A DNA stretch of 64,000 nucleotides, taken from Polyangiaceae bacterium (GTDB lineage Bacteria > Myxococcota_A > Polyangia > Polyangiales > Polyangiaceae). The first letter of the stretch is position 1, and every line of letters starts with the position of its first letter. Where the stretch lies: contig WQYX01000004.1 of assembly GCA_009781005.1 (NCBI GenBank), positions 36,209 through 100,208 on the forward strand, given 5' to 3'. Below the pieces are notes generated by a model that saw only the letters and a list, made by a program, of their open reading frames with translations, searched no databases and was not told the DNA's origin. Both the position numbers and the translations under genes were made by a program. Below, piece by piece: positions 26,003 to 33,222 of this stretch.

Positions 26003-28060
26003 ATGAAAAGCCATACGCTCGTTGCCGTCCTCTCCTTCACGTTCACCATCGCGTCTTGCGGCCTAGAAATAGGTCATGACTCGATAGACAACTCGACGTC
26101 CGCCGACGAGGATACGCCGTCGCGGACAGCGCCAACTGGCGGAGCGACAGTCGACACCATTGCGCCGAGCGACGTGACCGATCTCGTCGCCACCGAAGTC
26201 TCGCATGCGGCTGTGAAGCTGACGTGGACAGCGCCAGGTGACGATGGCGACATCGGTAAAGCCGCTTCGTACGAGGTTCGTTATTCGAAAACGCCCATCA
26301 CGACGGACGCGGAGTTCAGCGCGGCAACGGCAGCAACGGGGCTACGTGCACCGGCGTTTGCGGGGACAGCCGAGAGCGCGACGATCGGCAAGCTCGATCC
26401 CGAAACGACGTACTACTTCGGTCTTCGCACGTACGACAAAGCGAGGAACGTGAGCGCCATCGCGCTCTCCAACGTCGTGACCACGAAGGCGCGCGCGAAG
26501 ATGATCATCACGGAGGTATCTCCTGCAAACCCGTCGAAAGCGGATTTCGTCGAGCTCGTCGTGACGAAGGCTGGCTGGGCAGGAGATCTCGAGATCACGC
26601 AGGCGAATAGCTCGCTGCACAGGTTCTCGGGCTTCGATGTGGCAGCGGGTGATTATATCGTCGTGCACGCGTCAGGCCTGCCCGGTCCAGCCGGCTTTCA
26701 GCAGGAGGACGAAGTGCACAGCAAGACTGCCTCCACGGCGCTGGGAGCGGCGTCGTCCGCGGAAGCCTTCGATGTGTATTCATCGCAAACGAAGATCACC
26801 GGGACGGACAACGTCGTGTCACTCATGGACGGCGCCGCGCCGCTCGACGCGGTTGCTTTCTCGCAGCGCTCCGGCGTCGCGTCGGCGGCCGCCATGGCGG
26901 CGTTCGCAACAGCGAGGTCGAATGGCATGTGGAACTTTTCGGTTGCACCGATCCGCGGCGTGAACGACTGCGAGACGCAGGCCGAGGCCGTCGCGGTCTC
27001 CACCGTGAATGCCGCGACGTGCGGGAGGTTCGCAACGGGAATCACGGCGGGTATTTCCATCAACCGCCAAGAGCAGGTCGACACGAACAGCCGCGCGGAT
27101 TTCTACCTCGCCGAAGAAACACCGGGCGCGGTCAACACGCCCGTGGCGGCGCCTCGACTCAAGGGCGTGACAACCACGAGTGCAACGCAACTCGAACTCT
27201 CCTTCGATCAAGAAATCGCGCCGAGCACCATCAGCGCTCAGGCCTTTACGATTCCCGCTCCTACCATCACGGCCGCAACGAGGACTGGCCCGAACCGTGT
27301 GCTGCTCACCGCGAGTGCGCCTATCTCAGGCCCATTGGTGGTGACCGTTTCGTCTTCGGTCACGAACCTCCAGGGTGTGTCCGCACGGCAGACCGCGAGT
27401 CTGTGCGCTGGCGTCGATCCCGCGCTCACGATCAGCGAAGTCAATCCGAATCTGCCGGGTGGAGCAGATCTCATCGAGCTCGCGGTCACACGCGGCGGTC
27501 CGCTCGAGCGCTTCGAGGTTCGCGCAAATCCAACGGCCGCGGGCGCAACCGGAACGTTGCTCGCAACGCTGCCCGCGATCTGTGCGGCCGCGGGCGATGT
27601 CGTCGTCGTTCATCTCAACCCGGCGGCCGCACCGGGCGCAGCGCCCGCATCCGAGACAACGTCGATGATGCAGTATGCACACATCGCGAACGCCGCGAAC
27701 TACGACAGCGCTTGGGATGTCTTGGGCGGCAAGACGGATCTCTCCACGAAGAGCAACGTGGTCGCGCTGCGCAATCCGGCAGGCGCATATGTCGAGGCAG
27801 TTGCATTCACGGACGCCACGGCAACTTCGCTCGCGTTCCAGAGCTCACTTGCGTTCATCCAGAGTCAAGGCCTCTGGGCGCCAGCAAATTGCGGTGGCGC
27901 TGCGTGTACGGACACGAGCACACCGAAGGCGTCCGACATCTCGGCGAACTGGGCAGGGTGCGCGACGACGACCGCCGGCGAGAGCGTCTATCGCACGGCA
28001 GCGGGGAACACCGCATCGAGATGGGTGGTGGGCCCCTCGTCCTTCGGCCGCTCAAACTGA
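26003..28060 (+). CDS. Lipoprotein with fibronectin III and lamin-tail-like domains
   Basis: From the Met at 26003 (MKSHTLVAVLSFTFTIASC) a signal peptide ends in a lipobox with Cys at ~19. Residues ~45-150 form a fibronectin type III domain (PSDVTDLVATEVSHAAVKLTW to YYFGLRTYDKARNVS). Two later segments starting MIITEVSPANPSKADFVELV and LTISEVNPNLPGGADLIELA look like lamin-tail-type (LTD) modules, separated by a beta-sandwich-like region. About 685 residues. It is probably a surface adhesion or matrix protein. The upstream ATG at 25973 adds ten residues with no signal character. Confidence 0.7.
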   Translation: MKSHTLVAVLSFTFTIASCGLEIGHDSIDNSTSADEDTPSRTAPTGGATVDTIAPSDVTDLVATEVSHAAVKLTWTAPGDDGDIGKAASYEVRYSKTPITTDAEFSAATAATGLRAPAFAGTAESATIGKLDPETTYYFGLRTYDKARNVSAIALSNVVTTKARAKMIITEVSPANPSKADFVELVVTKAGWAGDLEITQANSSLHRFSGFDVAAGDYIVVHASGLPGPAGFQQEDEVHSKTASTALGAASSAEAFDVYSSQTKITGTDNVVSLMDGAAPLDAVAFSQRSGVASAAAMAAFATARSNGMWNFSVAPIRGVNDCETQAEAVAVSTVNAATCGRFATGITAGISINRQEQVDTNSRADFYLAEETPGAVNTPVAAPRLKGVTTTSATQLELSFDQEIAPSTISAQAFTIPAPTITAATRTGPNRVLLTASAPISGPLVVTVSSSVTNLQGVSARQTASLCAGVDPALTISEVNPNLPGGADLIELAVTRGGPLERFEVRANPTAAGATGTLLATLPAICAAAGDVVVVHLNPAAAPGAAPASETTSMMQYAHIANAANYDSAWDVLGGKTDLSTKSNVVALRNPAGAYVEAVAFTDATATSLAFQSSLAFIQSQGLWAPANCGGAACTDTSTPKASDISANWAGCATTTAGESVYRTAAGNTASRWVVGPSSFGRSN

Positions 28061-28101
28061 ACGCGCAATCAAAATCATCGTATACAATTAGAGATAAGAG
28101 C

Positions 28102-28500
28102 ATGAGCGACGACGGAAAGAGCAGCAACGGCGACTCGTCTGCACCGTCGAAGCCAGAGAGCTCGAAGCCGAGCAAGCCATCGGAAGATGTCGTTGTCCTC
28201 GGTCCCCCAACGTCCGATGGCCAAGGCGTTCACGTGCTTCGTGCCCGCAACGAACAACTCGAGGCAGGTGAGCTTCGCACGCTTCGCGATGGACAGCCGA
28301 TCGTCGGCGAGATCCTCTCGCTCGAACCGCGCAAGGATCAACCTCGCGTGTGTGACGTGCGCGAGAGCTGGCCGGCGACGCGCCAAGCATCTCCCTCTCA
28401 CAAGGGACCCGCGCGGGTTGCAACAACGGCCTACCGCGCCGGATGGGACGAGATCTTCGGCCCCGCAAAAAGGAAAACCGATCGCTTCGATATGAATTGA
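28102..28500 (+). CDS. Hypothetical protein
   Basis: The 132-residue protein has a low-complexity Ser/Lys/Pro N-terminus and a conserved-looking half: DVVVLGPPTSDGQGVHVLRA, LEAGELRTLRDGQPIVGEIL, and an end with GWDEIFG. No membrane segment is seen and I do not recognise the family. It starts with ATG at 28102, 41 bp after the FN3 lipoprotein, so cotranscription is likely. Its stop lies five bases before repeat A4. Confidence 0.6.
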   Translation: MSDDGKSSNGDSSAPSKPESSKPSKPSEDVVVLGPPTSDGQGVHVLRARNEQLEAGELRTLRDGQPIVGEILSLEPRKDQPRVCDVRESWPATRQASPSHKGPARVATTAYRAGWDEIFGPAKRKTDRFDMN

Positions 28501-28505
28501 TCTCA

Positions 28506-28651
28506 GAGCGTGTTGGACAGCCGTCGCGAGCGAATCGAGGCTAGGGCGGAGCGCGAGGAGCCCGCGCAAGCGTACGTTGTGGTACGTGCGCAGGCACCGC
28601 AGCGCCCAACCGACGAATCGATTCGTGCAGCAGGCTGTCGAACACGCTCTC
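28506..28651. repeat. Family A palindromic repeat, copy A4
   Basis: The arms GAGCGTGTTGGACAGCC and GGCTGTCGAACACGCTC pair at 16 of 17 positions. The core is GCGTACGTTGTGGTACGTGCGC. It fills exactly the space between two convergent genes. Its right edge TCTCA contains the complement of the stop of the minus-strand gene. Confidence 0.88.
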
Positions 28652-29057
28652 AACGGCTTGCGCGCTCAAGAGCCACGACGTGAATCGTGATGGCGATCAT
28701 GATGACGGCGGCCGTGACAGCGTGCGCACGTCGTTTCTTGGTGCGCTCCTTCAAGCGTTCATCGCGGAGCTGCAAGCCAAGTCCGGCGTGTGCAACGAGA
28801 AAGAAGAACGCTACACCTGCGGGAGCGAGCGCCATCATCCCGCCACCCGTTGCTGCCGGCGAGCCGAGAACGGGCAAAACGACGATCGTGTGGCCGAACG
28901 CGAGCGCCGACGTGAGGAAGCCGAGCGCCACGTGTTGCCGGATGATGGGTGACGACGGCCGGGCGCGTCTGCGCGCGCGAAAACGAAAGACCATTGGAAG
29001 GATCGCCGCGGCCGCAAGTGCCATGGTGGCGATCCATCCACTGTAAAATGCAATCAC
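28650..29057 (-). CDS. Four-helix membrane protein with histidines
   Basis: The 135 residues hold four hydrophobic segments (~3-25, 42-66, 75-96, 112-129). A His lies in or at the end of several of them: RQHVALG, AFGHTIVVL, LVAHAGLG and ITIHVVAL. That layout recalls small cytochrome b or ferric-reductase-like proteins, but I cannot assign a family. It is the last gene of a minus-strand operon just after the HemQ-like gene, which makes a haem link plausible but unproven. The TGA stop is the edge of repeat A4. Confidence 0.6.
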   Translation of the reverse strand: MIAFYSGWIATMALAAAAILPMVFRFRARRRARPSSPIIRQHVALGFLTSALAFGHTIVVLPVLGSPAATGGGMMALAPAGVAFFFLVAHAGLGLQLRDERLKERTKKRRAHAVTAAVIMIAITIHVVALERASR

Positions 29058-29073
29058 GCGACGTTTTCGAGCT

Positions 29074-29859
29074 TCATGCTCCTTGGCTCTGTGACATCAC
29101 GCTGCCGACGAAGAACGGGCCCATCTTTTCGATGTACGCACTCGTCTGGCGCGTCTTGCGCATGGCCTGCACCAGGTGCGAAAGCGTATGAAGATCACGG
29201 CCAATGAGGCCAATCACGAATTCATTGTCGCCGGCATCCAGGCCGTAACACGTGAGGCGCACGTCTTGTGCTCGCCCCGTCTCGCCGTAGGCGTGACCGA
29301 GCGCCGCGTGCTCGCGCATCATTTCACCTTGTTCCGAGGGTAGGAGCCGGGCGAACGCACCCTTGCGGCGAAGCGGATACCAGACATGCCAGGCGAATTC
29401 GGTATTCGTGACCGCTTCGATGGGTTTGCGGAGCAAGAACCATTCGAGCTCCGCTTCGCGCCCGATGGAGTACGAGCGCGCGAGCATGGCGAAGTCGTCG
29501 CGGAACTCGACATGGGTGAGCGGATCTTCGGCGAACAGTGGCCGAACGACTTTGACGAAGTGCTCGGGATCCTCGCTCCACGTGAGAAGACCAAGGCTGC
29601 GCGGATCGACCGTGTCGGCGTAGACGACGTGTGCGATCTTGCGCTCCAAGAGCACTTTCGCGAGCTCCTTTCCTGTCTTGTCCGCGGGCGTGCCGGAAGG
29701 AACGCGGAAGACGAGTAGCTGCATGAAGAGGCGGCGGTTCATTTGCTGCCGCACACCATCCTTCTTGGCGCCATACTCGTTGAGGTCGATCACGAGTGAT
29801 CCCGCGGCTTCGGGGGCGCCTACATGGCTTGGATGTCCAGGTTTTTTGTCGGAGTTCAT
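29074..29859 (-). CDS. Chlorite dismutase family protein (HemQ-like)
   Basis: The C-terminal half has the family pattern WYPLRRKGAFARLLPSEQGEMMREH, then VRLTCYGLDAGDNEFVIGL, RDLHTLSHLVQAMRKT and a final aromatic region. The N-terminal half has the matching ferredoxin-like strands (FMQLLVFRVPSGT). In HemQ the domain decarboxylates coproheme during haem synthesis, whereas true chlorite dismutases decompose chlorite. The distal residue was not determined with certainty. The start at 29859 (MNSDKKPG) has AAGG upstream. A start at 29889 would overlap proB. Confidence 0.75.
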   Translation of the reverse strand: MNSDKKPGHPSHVGAPEAAGSLVIDLNEYGAKKDGVRQQMNRRLFMQLLVFRVPSGTPADKTGKELAKVLLERKIAHVVYADTVDPRSLGLLTWSEDPEHFVKVVRPLFAEDPLTHVEFRDDFAMLARSYSIGREAELEWFLLRKPIEAVTNTEFAWHVWYPLRRKGAFARLLPSEQGEMMREHAALGHAYGETGRAQDVRLTCYGLDAGDNEFVIGLIGRDLHTLSHLVQAMRKTRQTSAYIEKMGPFFVGSVMSQSQGA

Positions 29860-29882
29860 CAGTGCGCCTTCTAGCATCGTGA

Positions 29883-30980
29883 TTACCAAACCACGAGTTC
29901 ATCGCGGTGCACGAGAACCGCATCGTCGCCCGAGCCCTTATGGCCAGCAAGGACAACGGCGTCGGCTGCAGCGCATCGCGCGAGACCTCGCCCGAGCTCG
30001 GTGCCCGCGGCGTCCAGTACGCGGACGGAATCGCCTTCGCGGAAATCTCCTCGGATCCCCAAAACACCGACGGACAGAATGCTTTTGCCCTTCATACGGA
30101 CCGCAGCGGCGGCGCCCGCGTCGAGCCACACGTCGCCGCGCGGGCGCAGCGTGAAAGCAATCCAGTGTTTCTTCGCCGTGAGACGTCGCGCGGCAGCCGA
30201 AAATACGGTGCCTTCGTCCTCGCCCGAGAAGATGCGGCGGAGGACGTCGTCGCGGCGGGCATTGGCGATGACGACGTGCGCGCCTGCAAGTGTGGCGCGA
30301 CGGGCTGCTTCGATTTTGCTTGCCATGCCGCCGAGGCCGACATCGCTCTTCTTCGCGCGCACCAGCGGCAGCGCCTCCGTTACGACGTCATGAACGATGG
30401 GCACGCGCTCGCCGTCTGCGTCGAGCAATCCTTCGACGTCAGAGAGCAAGACGAGCACGTCAGCCTCGACGAGCGGGGCCACCATCGCGGACAATTCGTC
30501 GTTGTCGCCGAACTTGATCTCTTCGATCGCAACCGAATCGTTCTCGTTCAAGATGGGTACGCACCCAGCCGTGAGAAGCGCCGAGAGCGCGCGGCGCGCG
30601 TTGTTTGCGCGGACGCGGTCGGCGAGATCGGCGTGTGTGAGCAACACTTGTGCGACGGCGATCGATGCACGACCAAATGCTTCCTCGTACGCGCGCATGA
30701 GCAGACTCTGTCCCGCCGCGGCTGCCGCTTGCAGGCGCGCCATCTCTTTCGGTCGTGCGCGGTAGCCGAGCTTCTTCGTGCCGAGCGCGATGGCGCCGCT
30801 CGACACGATGACGAGTTGCCTCCTATCGCCAAGGAGAGCGCTCACCTCGTGCGCGAGGCGCTCGTACGTCTTTGGATCGCGCGCAAGCGAGCTCGATCCG
30901 ATCTTGACGACGACGCGGCGCGCGGAAGTGATGCTCGCGCGCGGATTGGTACGCGCGTCTCGGCCGGGCAGCGGGATCAT
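29883..30980 (-). CDS. proB: Glutamate 5-kinase
   Basis: This is the first step of proline biosynthesis. The amino-acid-kinase domain starts VVVKIGSSSLA and includes VSSGAIALGTKKLG, LNENDSVAIEEIKFGDNDELSA, VLLSDVEGLL and GLGGMASKIEAA. A C-terminal PUA domain (KGKSILSVGVLGIRGDFREGDSVRV) completes the usual ~370-residue enzyme. The start at 30980 overlaps the upstream gene's stop by four bases (ATGA), so the two are translationally coupled. proA is not in this cluster. Confidence 0.93.
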   Translation of the reverse strand: MIPLPGRDARTNPRASITSARRVVVKIGSSSLARDPKTYERLAHEVSALLGDRRQLVIVSSGAIALGTKKLGYRARPKEMARLQAAAAAGQSLLMRAYEEAFGRASIAVAQVLLTHADLADRVRANNARRALSALLTAGCVPILNENDSVAIEEIKFGDNDELSAMVAPLVEADVLVLLSDVEGLLDADGERVPIVHDVVTEALPLVRAKKSDVGLGGMASKIEAARRATLAGAHVVIANARRDDVLRRIFSGEDEGTVFSAAARRLTAKKHWIAFTLRPRGDVWLDAGAAAAVRMKGKSILSVGVLGIRGDFREGDSVRVLDAAGTELGRGLARCAAADAVVLAGHKGSGDDAVLVHRDELVVW

Positions 30981-31636
30981 GCGTGAACGCTTGGGAGGGC
31001 TTCGTCGAACGCAGCTTCGAGCCTGCGGACGAGCCAGTTCGGTGCACCGGCAATCGAGATGAGAACACCGTCGATGATTTGCGTCGTTCGATCCCTCATG
31101 TCGTCGGGGGCAAAGGCACCGCCTTCGCGCGAGGGATGGGCCTCCGTTGTGAACGCGTAGAGCAACGCCTGATCGATTGCGCGCCGGATGCGTCGCGCTT
31201 CCTCGACCTCGACGCGGATCGAGCGTGCCGAGCGCGCGGTCTCGAGGTAGCGCGCGAAGAGGTAGCCGAGCACGAACGTGCCAAGCGCCGAGCGTGCAGG
31301 CGGGATCATCGCGAGCGGGCCCATGCGCCCGAGCATCTTCGTTGTCACGAACGTCACGCCTTGCGAGAGAAGGCCTCGCGTTCCGTTTGGGCCGCCGGGC
31401 TCGACGAGCACCGCGCGCGCTTCCGGCGTGAGAGAGAGGCTGTGGCGTGAGGCGAGATCGTGAACGAGCGCGCCCCGGATACGTCGAACCATGGCGTCGG
31501 GCACCCACGGCAGCGGAACGATTCCAGATGCTGCGCCGAGAATGGTGTACGTTCCAAGCCGGCCGCCACCGAAGGGGTGCCGTGCGAGCTCCTCAGGGTG
31601 CTTCGAGGCAAGCTCCGCATCATCTTGATCCGCCAT
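30977..31636 (-). CDS. Conserved hypothetical protein, possibly membrane-associated
   Basis: The 219-residue protein has two moderately hydrophobic stretches (YTILGAASGIVPLPWVPDA and PPARSALGTFVLGYLFARYL). Helices rich in Arg/Glu lie between them and near the C-terminus. It could associate with the membrane, in the manner of EcsC or DUF697-like proteins, but no family is certain. It opens the operon with proB, the HemQ-like gene and the small membrane protein. Confidence 0.6.
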   Translation of the reverse strand: MADQDDAELASKHPEELARHPFGGGRLGTYTILGAASGIVPLPWVPDAMVRRIRGALVHDLASRHSLSLTPEARAVLVEPGGPNGTRGLLSQGVTFVTTKMLGRMGPLAMIPPARSALGTFVLGYLFARYLETARSARSIRVEVEEARRIRRAIDQALLYAFTTEAHPSREGGAFAPDDMRDRTTQIIDGVLISIAGAPNWLVRRLEAAFDEALPSVHA

Positions 31637-31673
31637 TCGGCCACAATAACAGAAAGACGTCGCGACCGGTTCA

Positions 31674-31911
31674 GAGCGAGTTCGCCAGCCGTCGCGAGCG
31701 AGTTCGCCAGCCGTCGCGAGCGAGTTCGCCAGCCGTCGCGAGCGAATCGAGGCTAGGGCGGAGCGCGAGGTGCGTGTGCAAATAGCACACGCACACGCCG
31801 TCGCACGGCTCCGTCAGGAGCCCGCGAAAGCGTACTTGTCGTACGTGCGCAGGCACCGCAGCGCCCAACCGACGAATCGATTCGCGCAGCAGGCTGGCGA
31901 ACTCGCTCTCA
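31674..31911. repeat. Family A palindromic repeat, expanded copy A5
   Basis: The 22-bp left terminus (GAGCGAGTTCGCCAGCCGTC plus GC) is present three times in tandem: 31674-31695, 31696-31717 and 31718-31739. The right arm GGCTGGCGAACTCGCTC pairs perfectly with it. A 48-bp cassette with a GTGCGTGTGC..GCACACGCAC palindrome lies at 31770-31817. The right edge supplies the stop of the next gene. Confidence 0.88.
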
Positions 31912-32787
31912 GGCGAATGCGAGAGAGAAGGGGCGCAGTTCGACGACGACGACTCCCGACGCTTCGCATGCCGCGAGGAGATCGCTCGTGCGATGTTCCT
32001 TACCAAGATCGATCATGACGTGCGCGCCGACGATCTCCATCGCGATGCCGCGCTCTGCAAGTTGAGGTGCAAGCGCGTCGAGCGGCCCGTGGATGCGGGC
32101 GATGTAGCGCCGTTCGGCGCGCGCGATGGACGAGGGCGATCCCTGCGCGACTACGTGATCGGCCGAGATGACGATGGCCTCATCGGCTGCGAGTGCGAGA
32201 GGCGACGTGAGCGACATAGATGGCAAAAAGACGATCCACGGTCGGTCTTCGAGCGCCTTCGTCAGTGTCGTAGCCCAACGAAAGACCGTCTCCTCGGGCA
32301 AATCTCCGAAGGGATTGTCGAGTGCGAGTACGTCCGCGCAGGTTGTCATGGCCGCCGCAACGACCGTGGCGCGGCGCGCGGGTCGAATGAGGCTGCCGAG
32401 GCGAGATTTCGAGAAATATGTAAGCTGCAAGCAGTTGAGGACTTGCGCGGCGAGGGTGCCGGCCTTGGACGAAGACAGACCGGTGAGGCGCGCGCTCCAA
32501 TAAATGTACTCTGCAACCGTCCAATTCGGTGGAAGCGGCGGATTCTCGGCAGCGCCGGCGACGATCCGTCGTTTGGCCGCGTCCTGGGCAGGCACTTCAC
32601 GGACGGAGATCGTTCCCCGTTCGGCGGGCAAGAGCCCAACGGTTGCGAGAAATAGCGCACGCGGAGCCCCAAGGACGAGAACGCGCTCGCCAGTCGAGCG
32701 CAGCGTGAGGCCGTCGCACGAAGGAGTGTCTTCCACATCCACTCGTAAGTCCTCGCAAGCAAGTAGCGGCGCTGACGACACAGTCAT
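31909..32787 (-). CDS. ABC-ATPase-like protein without Walker A
   Basis: The layout is that of an ABC ATPase: LLACEDLRVDVED, then a strand GERVLVLGAP, WTVAEYIYWSARLTGLSS (Q-loop region), a signature-like stretch, VLALDNPFGDLPEE in the Walker B / D-loop place and AADEAIVISADHVVAQGSP after it. The P-loop GxxGxGKS/T is absent (it reads LGAPRALFLATV), LSGGQ is missing and Walker B has Asn for Glu. It is therefore probably not an ATPase, perhaps a regulatory partner. The ATG at 32787 was chosen over a TTG at 32844. The stop is the edge of repeat A5. Confidence 0.65.
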   Translation of the reverse strand: MTVSSAPLLACEDLRVDVEDTPSCDGLTLRSTGERVLVLGAPRALFLATVGLLPAERGTISVREVPAQDAAKRRIVAGAAENPPLPPNWTVAEYIYWSARLTGLSSSKAGTLAAQVLNCLQLTYFSKSRLGSLIRPARRATVVAAAMTTCADVLALDNPFGDLPEETVFRWATTLTKALEDRPWIVFLPSMSLTSPLALAADEAIVISADHVVAQGSPSSIARAERRYIARIHGPLDALAPQLAERGIAMEIVGAHVMIDLGKEHRTSDLLAACEASGVVVVELRPFSLAFA

Positions 32788-32873
32788 CACGATAGCAAAT
32801 CGTTCCTCTTCGACGCGGACTTGGAGAGCTTCCTCGCTTGACAAAGGAGGCTCAATCGACGAGCGTGCGTGGC

Positions 32874-32958
32874 GGAGAGCTGACCGAGTGGCCGAAGGTG
32901 CCTGATTCGAAATCAGGTGTAGGGCAACCTACCAAGGGTTCGAATCCCTTGCTCTCCG
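32874..32958 (+). tRNA. tRNA-Ser (anticodon CGA)
   Basis: The acceptor stem is GGAGAGC / GCTCTCC with discriminator G. The anticodon stem is CCTGA / TCAGG with loop TTCGAAA, giving CGA at 32908-32910. The long variable arm (TAGG..CCTA) is typical of tRNA-Ser. The T arm is AAGGG TTCGAAT CCCTT. No CCA is encoded. The 3' end is the integration target of the neighbouring element. Confidence 0.95.
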
Positions 32959-32959
32959 C
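32946..32959. other. attL-like core, left copy
   Basis: The 14 bases CCCTTGCTCTCCGC cover the 3' T-stem strand and acceptor end of tRNA-Ser. The identical 14 bases recur at 43774-43787, bounding the integrase-bearing segment. Confidence 0.8.
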
Positions 32960-32973
32960 GACACACATGTTTC

Positions 32974-33008
32974 AGGGCGCCTCATGAGGTCTCAGAGGCG
33001 CCCTTTTT
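32974..33008 (+). terminator. Terminator after tRNA-Ser
   Basis: The stem AGGGCGCCTC / GAGGCGCCCT has an 11-nt loop and is followed by four to five T. It lies just inside the element, beyond the att core, so the tRNA now uses a terminator carried by the element. Confidence 0.8.
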
Positions 33009-33082
33009 CGTTGGTAGTTTCCGATAGTTAGCCGTCGCAGCGCGTCGCCATGCGTCTCGCCGAATCCCAGGGCAGCTCACCG

Positions 33083-33106
33083 AGTTAGTCGACCTGGAAG
33101 ACGACT
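33083..33106. repeat. 24-bp direct repeat near the left element end
   Basis: The block AGTTAGTCGACCTGG plus nine more bases is identical to 43688-43711 near the other end. Inside it AGTCG and CGACT are inverted, and AGTCGACT recurs at 33129-33136. These may be arm-type binding sites of the integrase or of an excisionase. Confidence 0.75.
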
Positions 33107-33209
33107 CGGGTTTCCGACCCATTCTCAAGTCGACTAAACGGACCTCCGGACGGTTGTCCGGTCGGGTCTTCGCTCCAACGAAAAGGTAGCTCTCTGAGTC
33201 TCCGTTCCG

Positions 33210-33216
33210 AAGGAGG
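33210..33216 (+). promoter_or_regulatory. Strong ribosome binding site that fixes the integrase start
   Basis: AAGGAGG lies six bases before the ATG at 33223. This points to 33223 as the start, although the reading frame of the integrase body begins only at 33291 in another frame. Confidence 0.8.
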
Positions 33217-33222
33217 TTCAGC

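Noticed and set aside
31674..31739. Tandem 22-bp repeats as a CRISPR array
   Set aside because: The copies are directly adjacent without spacers, are part of a larger palindrome and have no cas genes nearby.
6404..31911. Family A palindromes as integron attC sites
   Set aside because: Size and pairing are similar, but there is no integron integrase, no core RYYYAAC-type site at the ends and no cassette arrangement.
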